Part shown: one piece after another, positions 1 through 10,654 of the stretch
Layout of the letters: each line of letters opens with the position of its first letter
Numbering within the stretch: the first letter of the stretch is position 1
Origin: Owenia fusiformis
Taxonomy: Eukaryota; Annelida; Polychaeta; Sabellida; Oweniidae
Length of the DNA: 64,000 nucleotides
Assembly (NCBI GenBank): GCA_903813345.2
Contig: CAIIXF020000001.1
Location: forward strand, 9,647,598 to 9,711,597
Direction of reading: 5' to 3'
Notes under the pieces: model-generated
The model's input: the letters and a program-made list of their open reading frames with translations, nothing else
The model's database searches: none
Told to the model about the DNA's origin: nothing
Made by a program: the position numbers and the translations under genes

Positions 1-1064
1 TGAACTACCACACTGGCATATTTACTCAAATGCCTACAAAAGAACTCACTGAACTACCACACAGGCATATATACTCAAATGCCTACAAAAGAACTCACTG
101 AACTACCACACTGCCATATATACTCAAATGCCTACAAAATAACTCATTAAACTACCACACATATATACTCAAATGTCACAAATGCAAGAATTTATTGAGC
201 TATTATATTACCATACATATTCAAATGTCACCAATGCAGGCATTTGAGTATATAAGCCAGTGTAGTAATTTATTGAGCTACTTCACTGGAATATATACTC
301 AACTGTCACTAATCCAAGAATTTATTGAGCTACTACATTTGCATATATACTCAACTGTCACCAATGCAAGAATTTATTGAGCTACTACATTTGCATATAT
401 AATCAATTGTTACTAATGCAAGAATTTATTGAGCTACTACATTTGCATATACTCAAATGACACTAATGCAAGAATTTATTGAGCTACCACATTTGCATAT
501 ATACTCAACTGTCACCAATGCAATAATTTATTGAGCTACTACATTTGCATATATAATCAACTGTCACTAATGCAAGAATTTATTGAGCTACTACATTTGC
601 ATATATACTCAACTGTCACTAATGCAAGAATTTATTGAGCTACTACATTTGCATATATACTCAACTGTCACCAATGCAATAATTTATTGAGCTACTACAT
701 TTGCATATATACTCAACTGTCACCAATGCAATAATTTATTGAGCTACTACATTTGCATATATACTCAACTGTCACCAATGCAATAATTTATTGAGCTACT
801 ACATTTGCATATATACTCAACTGTCACCAATGCAATAATTTATTGAGCTACTACATTTGCATATATACTCAACTGTCACTAATGCAATAATTTATTGAGC
901 TACTACATTTGCATATATACTCAACTGTCACCAATGCAATAATTTATTGAGCTACTACATTTGCATATATACTCAACTGTCACCAATGCAATAATTTATT
1001 GAGCTACTACATTTGCATATATACTCAACTGTCACCAATGCAAGAATTTATTAAGCTTCTACGA
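1..1064. repeat. 52-bp tandem satellite (49-bp variants at left edge)
   Basis: From about 290 the unit is 52 bp and reads roughly TTGAGCTACTACATTTGCAT plus a stretch containing ATACTCAACTGTCACCAATG. The first 150 bases hold a diverged 49-bp form. The octamer ATTTGCAT starts at 337, 389, 441, 491, 543, 595, 647, 699, 751, 803, 855, 907, 959 and 1011, so the spacing is 52 except for one step of 50. The array begins before the window and ends near 1064. It lies in a TAF2 intron, downstream of the exon at 1207-1309. Reading frames across it come from the repeat and are not genes. Confidence 0.95.
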
Positions 1065-1206
1065 CACGGACACTATATATACATAAATTCAATTACCTTT
1101 CAAAAACTGAAGATGTATCATCATCATTTAAGGTGTATTAACATATATTTAAATGTTCAAAAAAGACACACAGTTTGTAAATACATTGAGAGACAAAATT
1201 CCATAC

Positions 1207-1309
1207 CTCGTGTAGAAATGCTGTGGTGTGCTGCAGTAAGGGTTTCAAGTGAGGCAGACAGAAATGAGTCACTTCATGCATATTTGGGTCAACTAGTACC
1301 TCAAATGGT
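1207..1309 (-). CDS. TAF2: TAF2 exon (seventh seen): PFEVLVDPNMHEV segment
   Basis: Transcription initiation factor TFIID subunit 2; TAF2 helps TFIID contact initiator DNA and has an M1-aminopeptidase-like fold without peptidase function. On the minus strand an acceptor (TTTGCAG) precedes A-CCA-TTT-GAG and a donor GTATGG follows CAC-GAG. The exon encodes PFEVLVDPNMHEVTHF and then CLPHLKPLLQHTTAFLHE, very close to vertebrate TAF2 (PFEILVDPYMHEVTHF, CLPQLLPLLKHTTSYLHE, from memory). The first base completes a Gly codon begun in the exon at 1632-1826, and the exon ends in phase 0. The next exon (VFEFYEE in vertebrates) was not found before the left edge, so the intron holding the 52-bp satellite continues out of the window. 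Confidence 0.95.
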
Positions 1310-1631
1310 CTGCAAATATAAGATGACAAGGCATAAACATGCAAAATGTCACCACCTGCCATTTGTTACAGATGCTATGTTACAGACACTGAACACCAAC
1401 CGCTGTCCACAAAAAAGTTGGGAGTCTTGTGGTGGTGATATTAGAAACATAGTATATATCAAGCAATATCATAAGCATTTGAGCAATAGGGCACTACACC
1501 CTGTTCAAAATCAGAAAATGATGCACCGTCCTATTGAAAATCTCTACTTACTTAAAATCTGCAATAGAGCATGATAATATACATCAAGGCCTTATCTACA
1601 CAGCAATTGAACACATTTATCAGTTACTCAC

Positions 1632-1826
1632 CCAACTGCAAATGCAATATTGAAAGCAGAGGTTGGAGTAGACAGGTAGTAATGGTATGTCTTCTTACGC
1701 ATATCTTGTGTATAAACAGTATCTACCAGATCCCCACAAGATACAGCTATCATATCACAGTCAACCGTAAACTCCAATTTCCATGTACAAGGCTCGGCAA
1801 AACTATCGATACATGGGAAACACAAC
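1632..1826 (-). CDS. TAF2: TAF2 exon (sixth seen): [19 protein letters not shown] segment
   Basis: The acceptor is CTTTTCAG and the donor GTGAGT, both on the minus strand. The 195-bp exon encodes [19 protein letters not shown], then a stretch with [20 protein letters not shown] and ending [10 protein letters not shown]. Vertebrate TAF2 has [36 protein letters not shown] and LAIG at the matching places (from memory). The leading G completes an Arg codon started in the exon at 7052-7193; the trailing GG joins A of the next exon to give Gly. This is the most conserved part of the gene in the window. A 5.2-kb intron with a fold-back element separates it from the exon upstream. Confidence 0.96.
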
Positions 1827-2389
1827 CTGAAAAGAGAATTTACATTATTTATATGGTCCGATCGAACACATATGCAAAAGTGCTAAAGGGTTGAAGAAGA
1901 GGGACTGATTTAATTTTGAGCTCATCTTCCTCATGTTCGTTATCCAATCAGAGTGCCAAATCAATTCGTTATGCATCATTTATATTAAAGTTTTATTAGG
2001 TAGATCATTTTGATATATGTACAAATTAGAAGTACATGTGTAACTTAAAACTGTTGATAAAATATTTTAACTATGAAATCATTTATTGTTTATACTGTAG
2101 TGAAGTTTATCTTTAGTAGGCTTTATTTCATGCTTTGTTGAGCAGATATGTTTTTAGTCTGAAAAATATGTTTTGATTTTAGACTGTGTAACAGTTTACA
2201 CTTGTCTGATTCTAAAACACGTAATTTACCCCTTTATTCTATTTATTGAATAAACTAATATTGTGTACCAGTTTAACAGTAACATGGATTTTCTGTTCCA
2301 CTTTTTAATATGTGACAAGGAGCGTAATATTAAAGCCTCAGCCATATTTGCTCGCAGCGGAAGTATGGTGGCTGTAGCTTCACAAAATC
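1827..2389. other. TAF2 intron sequence, nothing recognised
   Basis: AT-rich intron sequence between the TAF2 exon at 1632-1826 and the left end of the fold-back element. No conserved coding segment, hairpin or tandem repeat was seen. Confidence 0.6.
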
Positions 2390-3167
2390 CACGGGTAATA
2401 TCTAAAGCCCCGCTATGATTGAAAAATCGCGAGCAAGTCCCCGCTGAAATCGCGAGCATAGTCCTGTTTATTTGTATCACTTTGGAAAATGAACCAAAAG
2501 GATGAAAATACTTATTACCGTTCTTTGATACTCCAGCAAAACTTTGAAAACAGATATATTTGACAAAAAATGACATGAAAAATGATTATTTTGTACTTGC
2601 ATGAAGGAAAGGGGCGTCAACATGCACGTTTGCATAATTTACTGTTCATATATTACCTTTATCGTTAAAATAAAGGCAATAAATACGATTTACATACTCC
2701 ATAATAAATATCGGATCAAGATGGTCTGTATTGATAAGTTACTGGACAATGACACCTGCCATGGGGGTCGTAATACATCATTAAAGGTGTTCCAGTGGCC
2801 CCGCTGAAAAAATGAGGAGGCCCCACTGAAAACATGAGGAGACCCCGCTGAAAACACGAGCAAATTTCACGACTACCCGCTTCGATCACGAGGAAAGCTT
2901 CATCATTATTCCATGAATATAGTGAGCTTCTTTATATGAACGTACACGAATGTGCAAATAACGTATTAATGACAATCACTTAACATATCATTCTATGGCA
3001 ACATCAAAAATATTTCTTCTTCAACTTCAGGCAGTCTACTCCATCTGTCAGCGGCATGATCAATGTAAATAGACTTTGTGCATTTCGGAGTTAAATGTAC
3101 ATTCTACATAATTAACTATTCCAAGGATTATACTTCTGAGGACAAATATATTTCATTGGTTTCTTTG

Positions 3168-3750
3168 TCCGACCGTTCATTTGTGCGTGCATTCGACCGA
3201 CCGTTCGTTCGTGCGTGCGTTCGTCCGACGGTCCGTTCGTTCATGCGTACGTTCATCCGACAGATTGATCGTTCGTGCGTGCATGCATCGCCCAATCATG
3301 CGTTCGTGACAGCGTTCGTCCGACCGTCCATTCGTTCGTTCGTGCGTGCATCCGTGAGATTGTCCGTCCGTTTGTGTGCGCATGCGTTCGTCTGACCGTC
3401 CGTTTGTGCTTGCTTTCGTCTGACTGCCCTTTCGTTCGTGGGTTCGTCCGTCTAGCCGTCCGTTCGTCCGTGCGTGCTTTCGTTCAACCGTCCATTCATG
3501 CGTGCGTTCGTCTGTTCGTTCTTTTTGCGTTCGTTTGTGTGTTCGTTCGTTCGTGCGTTCATTCGTGCGTTCGTTTGTAACTACGTTCTTGCGTGCGTGG
3601 GTTCGATCTTTTGTAAATTGTTTACTTCTATCTTTCCTTCATGCGTTCTTTTGGCCGCCTATCCGTCCGTTTGTTCATTTATTGTTTTTTCGGCTGTTCT
3701 TCTGTCCATCCTTGCGTTCTTTCCTCGTTCGTTTGTTCGTTTGCAGGTTT
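3168..3750. repeat. Degenerate CGTTCGTGCG-type microsatellite
   Basis: The segment is built of short words such as CGTTCGT, GTGCGTGCG and CGTCCGACCGTC in irregular order. It is rich in CpG compared with the rest of the window. It translates on both strands as monotonous Arg/Val/Phe or Arg/Thr/Asp strings that come from the repeat, so no gene is called. It lies directly left of the purine-rich tract inside the fold-back element. Confidence 0.9.
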
Positions 3751-3796
3751 TCATCAAAATTTGTCTTTCCACTGCCATATGAAAGAATGTAAATAA

Positions 3797-5812
3797 TCAA
3801 GAAAGCAAGCAAGGATGTGAGGAAGTAAACAAGCAACGAAGTAAGTAATTGAGTTAGCAAGCAAGTAAAGAAGGGATGGAGGAAGTAAATCGAAGAAGTG
3901 AAGGTGGGAGTAATATAAGTAAGCAAGGTAGGAAAAAAGGAAGGAAGGAGGGAAGGAAAGAAGCAATGAAGCAAGGAAGGAAGAAAGGAAGGAAGTGAGG
4001 AAGAAATTTGTGAAGGAAGCGAGGAAGCAAAGAAGGGGGAAAGAAGGGAGCGAGGAAGGAAAAAAGCAAGGAAGGAAAGAGGGAAACGAGGAAAGAAGGA
4101 AGCGAGGAAGCAAGGTAGGAAGTGAGGAAGGAAAGATTCCGAGGAAGGAAGGACGCAAGGAAGCAAAGAAGGAAGGAAGGAAGCAAGGAAGCAAGGAAAC
4201 GAGAAAGCGAGGAGGGAAGAAAGTGAGGAAGCAAGGAAGGAAGGAACTGAGGAAGAAAGAAAGGACGGAAGCGAGGGAACAAGGAAGGAACGATGCGAGG
4301 AAGGAAGGAACTGAGGAAGCAAGGAAGGGAACGAGGAAGAAAGGAAGCCAGGAAGCAAAGAAGGAAGGAAACGATGAATCAAGGAAGGAAGGAAGCAAGC
4401 AAAGACCCAAGAAAGGAAGGAAGGAAAAAAGCAGGGAAGGAAGTAAGTAAGGAAAGAAGGCGAGAAAGCAAGGAGGGAAGGAAGCAAGGAAGGAATGAAG
4501 CGACAAAAGAACAACGCGAGGAAAGAATGAAGGGAACGAGGAAGCAAGGAAGGAGGAAAGAAGGAAGTGAGGAAGGGAGGAAGCAAGGAATGAAGGAGGG
4601 AAGTGAGGAAGGAAGGAAGCGAGGAAGGAAGGAAGCGAGGAAGGAAGGAAAGAAGGAAGCGAGGAAGCTAGGAAGAAAGCAAGCGAGGAAGCATGGAAGG
4701 AAGGAATAAAGCAAGGAAGGAAGGAGGAGAGGAAGTGAGGACGAAATTTATGAAGAAAGCGAGGAAACAAAGGAGGAAAGAAGGGAGCGAGGAAGGAAAA
4801 AAGCATGGAAGGAAAGATGCGAGGAAGGAAGGAAGCGAGGAAGGAAGGAAGCGAGGAAGCAAGGTAGGAAGGAAGCGAGGAAGGAAAGATGCGAGGACGG
4901 GAGGAAGCGAGGAAGTAAGGAAGGAAGGAAGCAAGAAAAGAAGGGGCGAGGAAGGAAGGAATGAATGAAGCAAGAAGGGAAGGAAGGAAGTGATGAAAGA
5001 GAGAGGCGAGGAAGCAAGGAAGGAATGAAGCGAGGGAGGAAGGAAGCGAAGAAGCAAGATGGGAAGCAAGCGAGGAAGGAAAGATGCGAGGAAGGAAGGA
5101 AGCAAAGAAGGAAGGAAGCAAGAAAAGAAGAGGCGAGGAAGAAAGGAAGGTAGGAAGCGAGGAAGGAAAGAAGCAAGGAAGGAAGGAAGCGAGGAAGGAA
5201 AGAAGCGAGGAAGCAAGGAAGGAAGGAAGGAAGTCAGGAAGGAAGGAAGCGAGGAAGCAAGGAGGGAAAGAAGCAAGGAAGGGAGGAAGCAAGGAAAGGA
5301 GGAAGCAAGGAAGCAAGGATGCGAGGAAGGAAGTAAGCGAGGAAGCAATGAAGGAAGGAAGCAAGGAAGGAACGAAGCGAGGAAGGAAGGATGCAAGGAA
5401 GCGAAGAAGGAAGGAAGTGAGGAAGCAAGGAAGGGAGGATGCAAGAAAGGAAGGAAGGAAGCAAGGATGGAAGGAAGGAAGCGAGGAAGGAAGGATGCAA
5501 GAATGCGAGGAAGAAAGGAAGGGAGGAAGTGAGGAAGGAAGCGAGGAGGGAAGCAAGGAAGGAAGCAAGAAATAAAGGAGGGAAGTGAGGAAGGAAGGAA
5601 GCAAGGAAGGGAGGAAGCGAATGAATGAAGTGAGGAAGCAAGGAAGGAATGAAGCAAGGAAGCAAAGAAGGAAGGAAGCGAGGAAGGAAGGAAGCAAGGA
5701 TGGAAGGAAGCGAGGAAGGAAGGATGTGAGGAAGCGAGGAAGGAAGCAAGGAAGGAAGGAAGCGAAGAAGCAAGGAAGGGAGGAAGCGAGCAAGCAAGTA
5801 AGCAACAGGAGA
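3797..5812. repeat. 2-kb purine-rich GGAA/GCGAGGAAGCAAGG array
   Basis: For about 2 kb the plus strand is almost only A and G, with isolated C (in GCGAGG and GCAAGG) and very few T. The words are AAGGAAGGAAGC, GAGGAAGCAAGG and variants in a tetranucleotide rhythm. Because stop codons are rare in such a sequence, frames of several hundred codons open on both strands (Lys/Glu/Arg/Gly on plus; Phe/Leu/Ser/Pro on minus). They are artefacts of composition. Polypurine-polypyrimidine DNA of this length can form triplexes and is prone to length change. Confidence 0.95.
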
Positions 5813-7051
5813 TTGATATAGGAATAATATTCATAAACATTATTCTGACTAAATCATTTTAGGTTGACCTAAACGCACGCTTATACGTGTATCTTACTGA
5901 ATATCGACTTGTACTCAAAGATGGAACAGAGGGGACAGTTGCAATACAGAGAATACAGAATATCTTATATTACTTCAAATTATGAAAATGAGGTTAAATG
6001 TTTAACATTTCGTCCGATCTAATACTCATCACATTTCTCAGATGATCTTTCTTATTCTGTAAAATGGCATGGAAATATGATACTGCAGTTTTCCATAACA
6101 ATGTATCATAATATGAACTATATTAAACAGTTGTGTTTGCTGTTATTGAGAATTGTATTGACAAATAATGTATTCATCAAACTGGGTACAATAGTGGATC
6201 AAGGTGGGTACGAAAGTGGGAAATTTCCAGGGTAAGATCGGGATTCACTCCATTTTTGAGAGACACTTGCTCCTGTTTTCAGCGGGACCTCCTCATGTTT
6301 TCAGCGGGGCCTCCTCCTGATTTCAGCGGGATCTTTGCTTAATTGCTCCTGCTAGAAGCGGGGCCTTGAGGGATATGATCAAATTTAAATATAAAATGTT
6401 CTGTAAAGCTTTAGGAAGTGAAACTCGGTACATCTTTATTTTATATCACTATCGTTATTTCAACCACAGGACAACATCGTTCTTCACCAATAACGTATAG
6501 AAATATATAGATAAAGATTCAAAAAGATACTTTCTCTCTTCAATTGACAAATAACGAACCACAGAACGACCGCTCGTGATACATTTTTTCCAGCAGTTGC
6601 TTTTTTAGTCTCAATACCATGTAATCATTGGGGAAAATTAAAAGAAAACGTTTTGTAAATCATACAATTCAAGAACACAAAAAAGAACCCATGACTTATT
6701 TTTATTCCTCGCGATTTCAGCGGGAACTTGCTCGCGATTTTTAAATCATAGCGGGGCTTTAGATACTACCCGTGAAATCTATATAGAAAATCTGCATCGT
6801 ACTGTTTTATCTCTATATTTTATGCTGCATATTTCTTTTGAATTTGGAAAGCTATGGCCGCCATACGCCCACCCTAGAACAAATGTGACTCAGACATAAT
6901 GAAATTGGGTCAACCCACCAAAAAGTATTCTGTAGATCAACAAAACCAAAGGCGATTCAAAAATTCCAGTATGCAAATCTCTACTGAATGTAATCTTTCT
7001 CTTTGTGAAAGGAAGAAATAGATCTTAAAGGAATTGTTTATAAATTGCTAC

Positions 7052-7193
7052 CTAGCTGCATTCTCCAGTCTGTAAGTGAACATATGAGCACTATTCTCAG
7101 CAAGGCTCCCTTCCCCTTCAGGAACCACCCACTGGACACCACTACTGGGTTCCTCAAGTGAAAACTCTAGGATTAGCCTAATGGGCTGCATTT
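7052..7193 (-). CDS. TAF2: TAF2 exon (fifth seen): LEFSLEEPSSGVQWVVPEG segment
   Basis: The minus-strand acceptor TTTGTTTAG precedes AA-ATG-CAG; the donor is GTAGCAAT. The 142-bp exon encodes MQPIRLILEFSLEEPSSG, then VQWVVPEGEGSLAENSAHMF and TYRLENAA. This aligns with vertebrate TAF2 (VLKIHINFSLDQPKGGLHF, VVPSVEGSMAERGAHVF; from memory). Its first two bases complete a Glu codon from the exon at 8808-8926, and its last two (AG) with G of the next exon give Arg. The frame is continuous across both joins. Confidence 0.94.
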
Positions 7194-7238
7194 CTAAACA
7201 AATAACAAAATGAAAACAAATAATATTTAGAGGTTAGG

Positions 7239-7342
7239 TCACTATCGTGGCATATATGCCCGAGGTCTCAGTGATATATGGCTCGACCTTGGGAGGGACA
7301 TTGATCTCTGAGAACCGAGGGCATATGTGCCACGATAGTGAC
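7239..7342. repeat. Palindromic MITE-like hairpin
   Basis: GTCACTATCGTGGCATATAT at the left end is matched in reverse complement by the right end (one difference in 24), and inner GGTCTCAG/CTCTGAGA words also pair, so the 104 bp can fold into one hairpin. It lies in the TAF2 intron between the exons at 7052-7193 and 8808-8926 and next to the MITE at 7352-7594. Confidence 0.8.
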
Positions 7343-7351
7343 ATCAACGAT

Positions 7352-7594
7352 TTATAACATACCTATGATGATGTAGACTGGTCAGAGAGTACCGTTTTCT
7401 TATAGAATTGACAAACAAATGGTTTGAAAATGATTGAAATGAGTTTAGAAAAATTGCTCAATCTTCGATTGATTGGTTATGATGTCAGCGCCTTGACCAA
7501 TCAGAAAGTTAGCGGGCGCGGGCTTTTCAAAACTTATATTGGCCCGCTGTCTTGTGTACACTTTGCACTATACATCATCATAGGTATGTTATAA
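7352..7594. mobile_element. MITE with perfect 24-bp inverted ends
   Basis: The first 24 bp (TTATAACATACCTATGATGA and four more) are repeated exactly in reverse complement at 7571-7594. The 243-bp core has no frame of note. It contains two CCAAT-type words (GATTGGTT and GACCAATC near 7480-7510) and a GC-rich stretch. The superfamily is not identified. Confidence 0.85.
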
Positions 7595-7814
7595 ATAACT
7601 CTATTTGACATGTTATAAAAGTGCACAAGGCACTGAAATAAACAACTACTTACTTACTTAAGATTTGATAAATAGAAAAATATATTGTAAATAAAATGTC
7701 AGGATCTTTTTCAGAATCAAAATTAGAAACTTTAAACGAAGTCAAACTTGTTTGAATTGCTATGGCACAAGATTGATGTTCATATTGAACAATGTTCTCC
7801 TATTCTAACTACAA

Positions 7815-8460
7815 AATATTTGTTCTTTGGATGTTTAGTCATCCCTGGGATATTATCATAATGATATATAAGCTATGTCATAAAAGAGAGCAACAATGAT
7901 AAATGAAACATTAAAAAAATTCAAATTTAATGAAAAAGCCATCAAATGGTTCAAACTTTTATATAAAAAATCATTCTTGAATATTAAACAAAATAGTTGG
8001 CTTTCTAAAGATGTTAATATTGAACGTTCTTGTCGTCAAAGTTGCCAGGTGTCTGCAATGGCATTTATTTTGTGTTGTGAAGTCATGAATCTAGCTTTAT
8101 ATCAAAATCAGGAAGTTAAAGGTTTAACAATAGGTAAAAGTGAATATAAAATTTCGCAATACGCAGATGATACTGCACTATTTCTAAAAGATAAAAACTC
8201 AATTACACATGCACTTTCAACAATCAAAACATTTTCTAAATTTTCAGGGTTAAGGTTAAATAAAGATAAGACTGAAGGAATTTGGCTTCATAGAAATATG
8301 ATAAATGATGAAAAATATGAAAACATTTCATTCACAAATGAACCAGTGAAATATTTGGGTGTTTATATAGGACACAAAAAAAGAGAAATCTCATAAACTG
8401 AATTGGGACGATAATGTAAATAAATTAGGGTTTACCTAGGACAGATAAATGACAATAACA
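7815..8460 (+). mobile_element. LINE reverse transcriptase fragment (L1/Tx1-like)
   Basis: An open segment at 7896-8396 (166 residues) holds the RT palm: a block resembling RGxRQGxPxSAxxFILCAE, here RSCRQSCQVSAMAFILCCEV, then ISQYADDTALFL with the YADD catalytic box, then FSKFSGLRLNKDKTEGIW and VKYLGVYIG. This spacing is like L1/Tx1-type LINEs. Upstream only a decayed trace (HPWDII near 7840) is visible, so the copy is 5'-truncated or eroded. Downstream the homology shifts frame after GHKKREI: KLNWDDNVNKLGF continues in another frame near 8395-8435. It is a dead fragment in a TAF2 intron, antisense to the gene. Confidence 0.85.
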
Positions 8461-8807
8461 TCAAAAAGATGTTATATTACATTCTTTGAAGAAGGAAATA
8501 GGTATAAGAAAAAATGTATTTTACCCACAATTTTGGAAAATATGTGACACTATCTTATTATTGTAACATTGAAAAAAAACCAATGATATTGATGATGAGT
8601 CACGGGAATGCAGAAATCCACAAATATTGAGAAACCTAATCCCCTTTCTAAAAATCATTTTTTGCAAGTATGTTGTACATTATCCCGAGCTGCTTCATCA
8701 TGAAAATACATAAGCAAAACCCTTCCATTCCTGAACCAGAGAGGATATGGTTTGTAGTTGGGGAGGCCTTATATTTAAAGCTAAGTATGCTTTATAAGAA
8801 GACGTAC

Positions 8808-8926
8808 CTGCTACAATGGGAAAGGCCTCATTTGGCAACCTGAGTGTGATCTCTCCACTCCCGACACTGGCATCAACACTACATACAGCATCATTGTATG
8901 CATTCATGTATGTGTCCAGATTACGC
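8808..8926 (-). CDS. TAF2: TAF2 exon (fourth seen): SVDASVGSGEITLRLP segment
   Basis: The minus-strand acceptor TTTATTTAG precedes G-CGT-AAT; the donor is GTACGTCT. The 119-bp exon encodes RNLDTYMNAYNDAVCSVDA, then SVGSGEITLRLPNEAFPIVA. Vertebrate TAF2 has RNLNYFSNAYAAAVSAVD and GNGELCIKVPSE here (from memory). The first G completes a Thr codon from the exon at 9207-9297; the last G joins AA of the next exon to give Glu. Confidence 0.94.
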
Positions 8927-9206
8927 CTAAATAAAAATATATTAATACAGTTTTTATTCAAAGTAAAAAATAGCAAGACACACAGGTTTAAATTATCACA
9001 CTTTTTTATTAAAAAATTCAAAACGGTCATCAAGTTATTTACCCAGCATGCCCAAGATTTTGATGACAAGATTCATGTGGCGCCCTCTGCCCACCCAATC
9101 ACACAAACATACATCCAGCAGCACAATGACAATAGAGCAATTTGTTTGAAAAAGAATTATGACGAAACTCAACATGACAAACTTTACAACAATTATGGTG
9201 ACTTAC

Positions 9207-9297
9207 GTTTTTCCTTCCCCCTGTACAGCTTCTAATGTGGGGTCATTATAGAGGAAGGGGATCTCCCATTTGTCATTGACACTAACTCTGTAGATTT
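9207..9297 (-). CDS. TAF2: TAF2 exon (third seen): IYRVSVNDKWEIPFLYNDPTLE segment
   Basis: The minus-strand acceptor TGTATCAG precedes AA-ATC-TAC; the donor is GTAAGT. The 91-bp exon encodes IYRVSVNDKWEIPFLYNDP and TLEAVQGEGK. Vertebrate TAF2 reads IYRVRINDLEAAFIYNDP, TLEV at this place (from memory). Its first two bases join the last base of the exon at 10582-10654 to give Lys; its last two join G of the next exon to give Thr. Confidence 0.95.
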
Positions 9298-9463
9298 CTG
9301 ATACAGGATAAGAAATATACTAACTGTATGTAAAGTTTAAGGGTACATGTAATAAAATGTTTCCACTTAAGGTAAGAGAAATTAAATGCAAAATCGTTCA
9401 ATATTCAAATCTATTTAGTCCAGGTACTCTTGTCAAATGTCAAGGTAATATGACAATATGTAA

Positions 9464-9930
9464 CGGCCAAACTGCCCTAATACGTCACTTCCGCTGAATA
9501 GAAAAAAGTAGTTTTAAAAAATGAATGTAGTCCCAACACAGTTGTGATCATGACAAGTCAGTAAGCTAGTATGTAGGTACAGTTGTCATCTTTTTGCAAT
9601 GACAACATGCCATTTCTTCTGAAAATGCGTTTATTTGGGTTATCTGAAGGAAAATTTTGAGTCAATTGGCGTATTAATTTTGCCATCATTTTTGTGAATT
9701 TCAATTTCTGTCAGCAGAGAGAGGGGGTAGTGTCACAATTGACCAATCATTTCAAAAAGTAAATGTTTGGCCCCTATTGAGTTTAGCGTCAAAATGTAGC
9801 TTAGACATAGCTTTAGAACCTCAGATAGGTCAGTGAGGCCACATAAATCCATAACCCGAGATAAAAAGTCAGGCTTTTGTCCTTTTGCCCATTGACTAGT
9901 ATGGTGACGTGAATTAGGGCAGTTTTGCCA
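9464..9930. mobile_element. MITE with inverted ends GGCCAAACTGCCCTAAT
   Basis: The left arm at 9465-9489 (GGCCAAACTGCCCTAATACG) is mirrored by the right arm at 9904-9930 (ending GGGCAGTTTTGCC) with a few differences. Size 467 bp, no coding content. It lies in the TAF2 intron between the exons at 9207-9297 and 10582-10654. The superfamily is not assigned. Confidence 0.65.
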
Positions 9931-10581
9931 ACCACAGATATAAAGGCCATAAAGGCAGATGGATGAGTGGGCAATTTCATGAGTCTATTCACAAAATCCA
10001 TTATATTTAAATTATTAAGAGAAGTGACCGATTGAATAAATATGTTGTGATGATACCTGACCATTTAAGCGACCATTGGGTTTCATGCCTAAAAAGTTTA
10101 AAATGCCTTATATCATAAATTCTACTTACCATGCTGCATGAAAAAGAATGAACAGCCAATTTGAAACAATTGATCTTTGAATGGCCAAATTAATAACATA
10201 TCTCAGGTTCTGAGATAATCCATGGGCTTTCTGGGACTCTCCAGCGTTTTGGGGCTAATACAGTATATGGGACATTCATTTCCAGTTGCATGACATTTCG
10301 CAGGTAGGTCAACACATTCATATTTTGTTGAAGATTTTCATGTCATGGTACACTGCAATTCCGCAGCATGTCAATATTGAACAAATATGTTTTGAAAGAT
10401 TTATGATTAAATTGACACGTCCAGGGATATCAATCCAGTATATTTATTTTGTGTCGAATATCACTTTTTAGTTTAAGTACAAACTGTAAGAGGTTTTACC
10501 TCCCGGATTTTAACTTTCATTGGGTTAAAAGGTACAACTACAAAGCACCAATTTTTTTAATTCTTATACTTTAAAGGATAC
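9931..10581. other. TAF2 intron sequence, nothing recognised
   Basis: Intron sequence with no tandem repeat, hairpin or coding homology seen. Short open frames here are unsupported. Confidence 0.5.
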
Positions 10582-10654
10582 TGCATTGTTTACAGTTGAG
10601 TTTTATTCTTCTGAGATCCTGCCTTAATGGATGGATTGTCAACTCAGTATAGCC
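10582..10654 (-). CDS. TAF2: TAF2 exon (second seen): GYTELTIHPLRQDLRRIKLN segment
   Basis: The minus-strand acceptor TTTTGTTCCAG precedes GGC-TAT-ACT; the donor is GTATCC after TGC-A. The 73-bp exon encodes GYTELTIHPLRQDLRRIKLN and then CKQC. Vertebrate TAF2 has GFVELTIFPTVANLNRIKLN, SKQC (from memory). It starts in phase 0, matching the phase-0 end of the exon at 18889-18941, and leaves one base that completes Lys with the next exon. Confidence 0.94.

Larger units (their letters stand above)
2390..6774. mobile_element. Fold-back element with satellite cargo
   Basis: The ends are inverted copies. About 65 bp from CACGGGTAATATCTAAAGCC at 2390 match, in reverse complement, the sequence ending at 6774 with only a few differences; both arms include TCGCGAGCAAG and CCCGCTGAAATCGCGAG. 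Inside, a second inverted zone repeats a CCCCGCTGAAA box next to ATGAGGAGG (2795-2870, and reversed at 6270-6360). Between them lie a CGTTCG-type array and a 2-kb purine-rich tract. No transposase was seen, so this is a non-autonomous fold-back (Foldback/MULE-like) element, by inference from structure only. No clear target duplication was found. It sits in the TAF2 intron 1827-7051. Confidence 0.75.

Noticed and set aside
1-1064. CRISPR-like regular repeats
   Set aside because: Units are contiguous with no unique spacers, and the DNA is animal.
999-1574. 191-codon plus-strand frame
   Set aside because: It runs antisense through a well-supported TAF2 exon and starts in the satellite.
3078-3792. 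Overlapping Arg/Val-rich frames
   Set aside because: Artefacts of the CGTTCG microsatellite; no motif, and open on both strands.
3675-5840. Very long open frames (up to 683 codons) on both strands
   Set aside because: They are produced by the purine-rich array, which lacks stop codons; the translations are monotonous Phe/Leu/Pro/Ser or Lys/Glu/Arg/Gly.
10085-10160. Strong donor-like GTAAGTAG on minus within the TAF2 intron
   Set aside because: The exons on both sides already join in frame, and no coding homology lies next to it.
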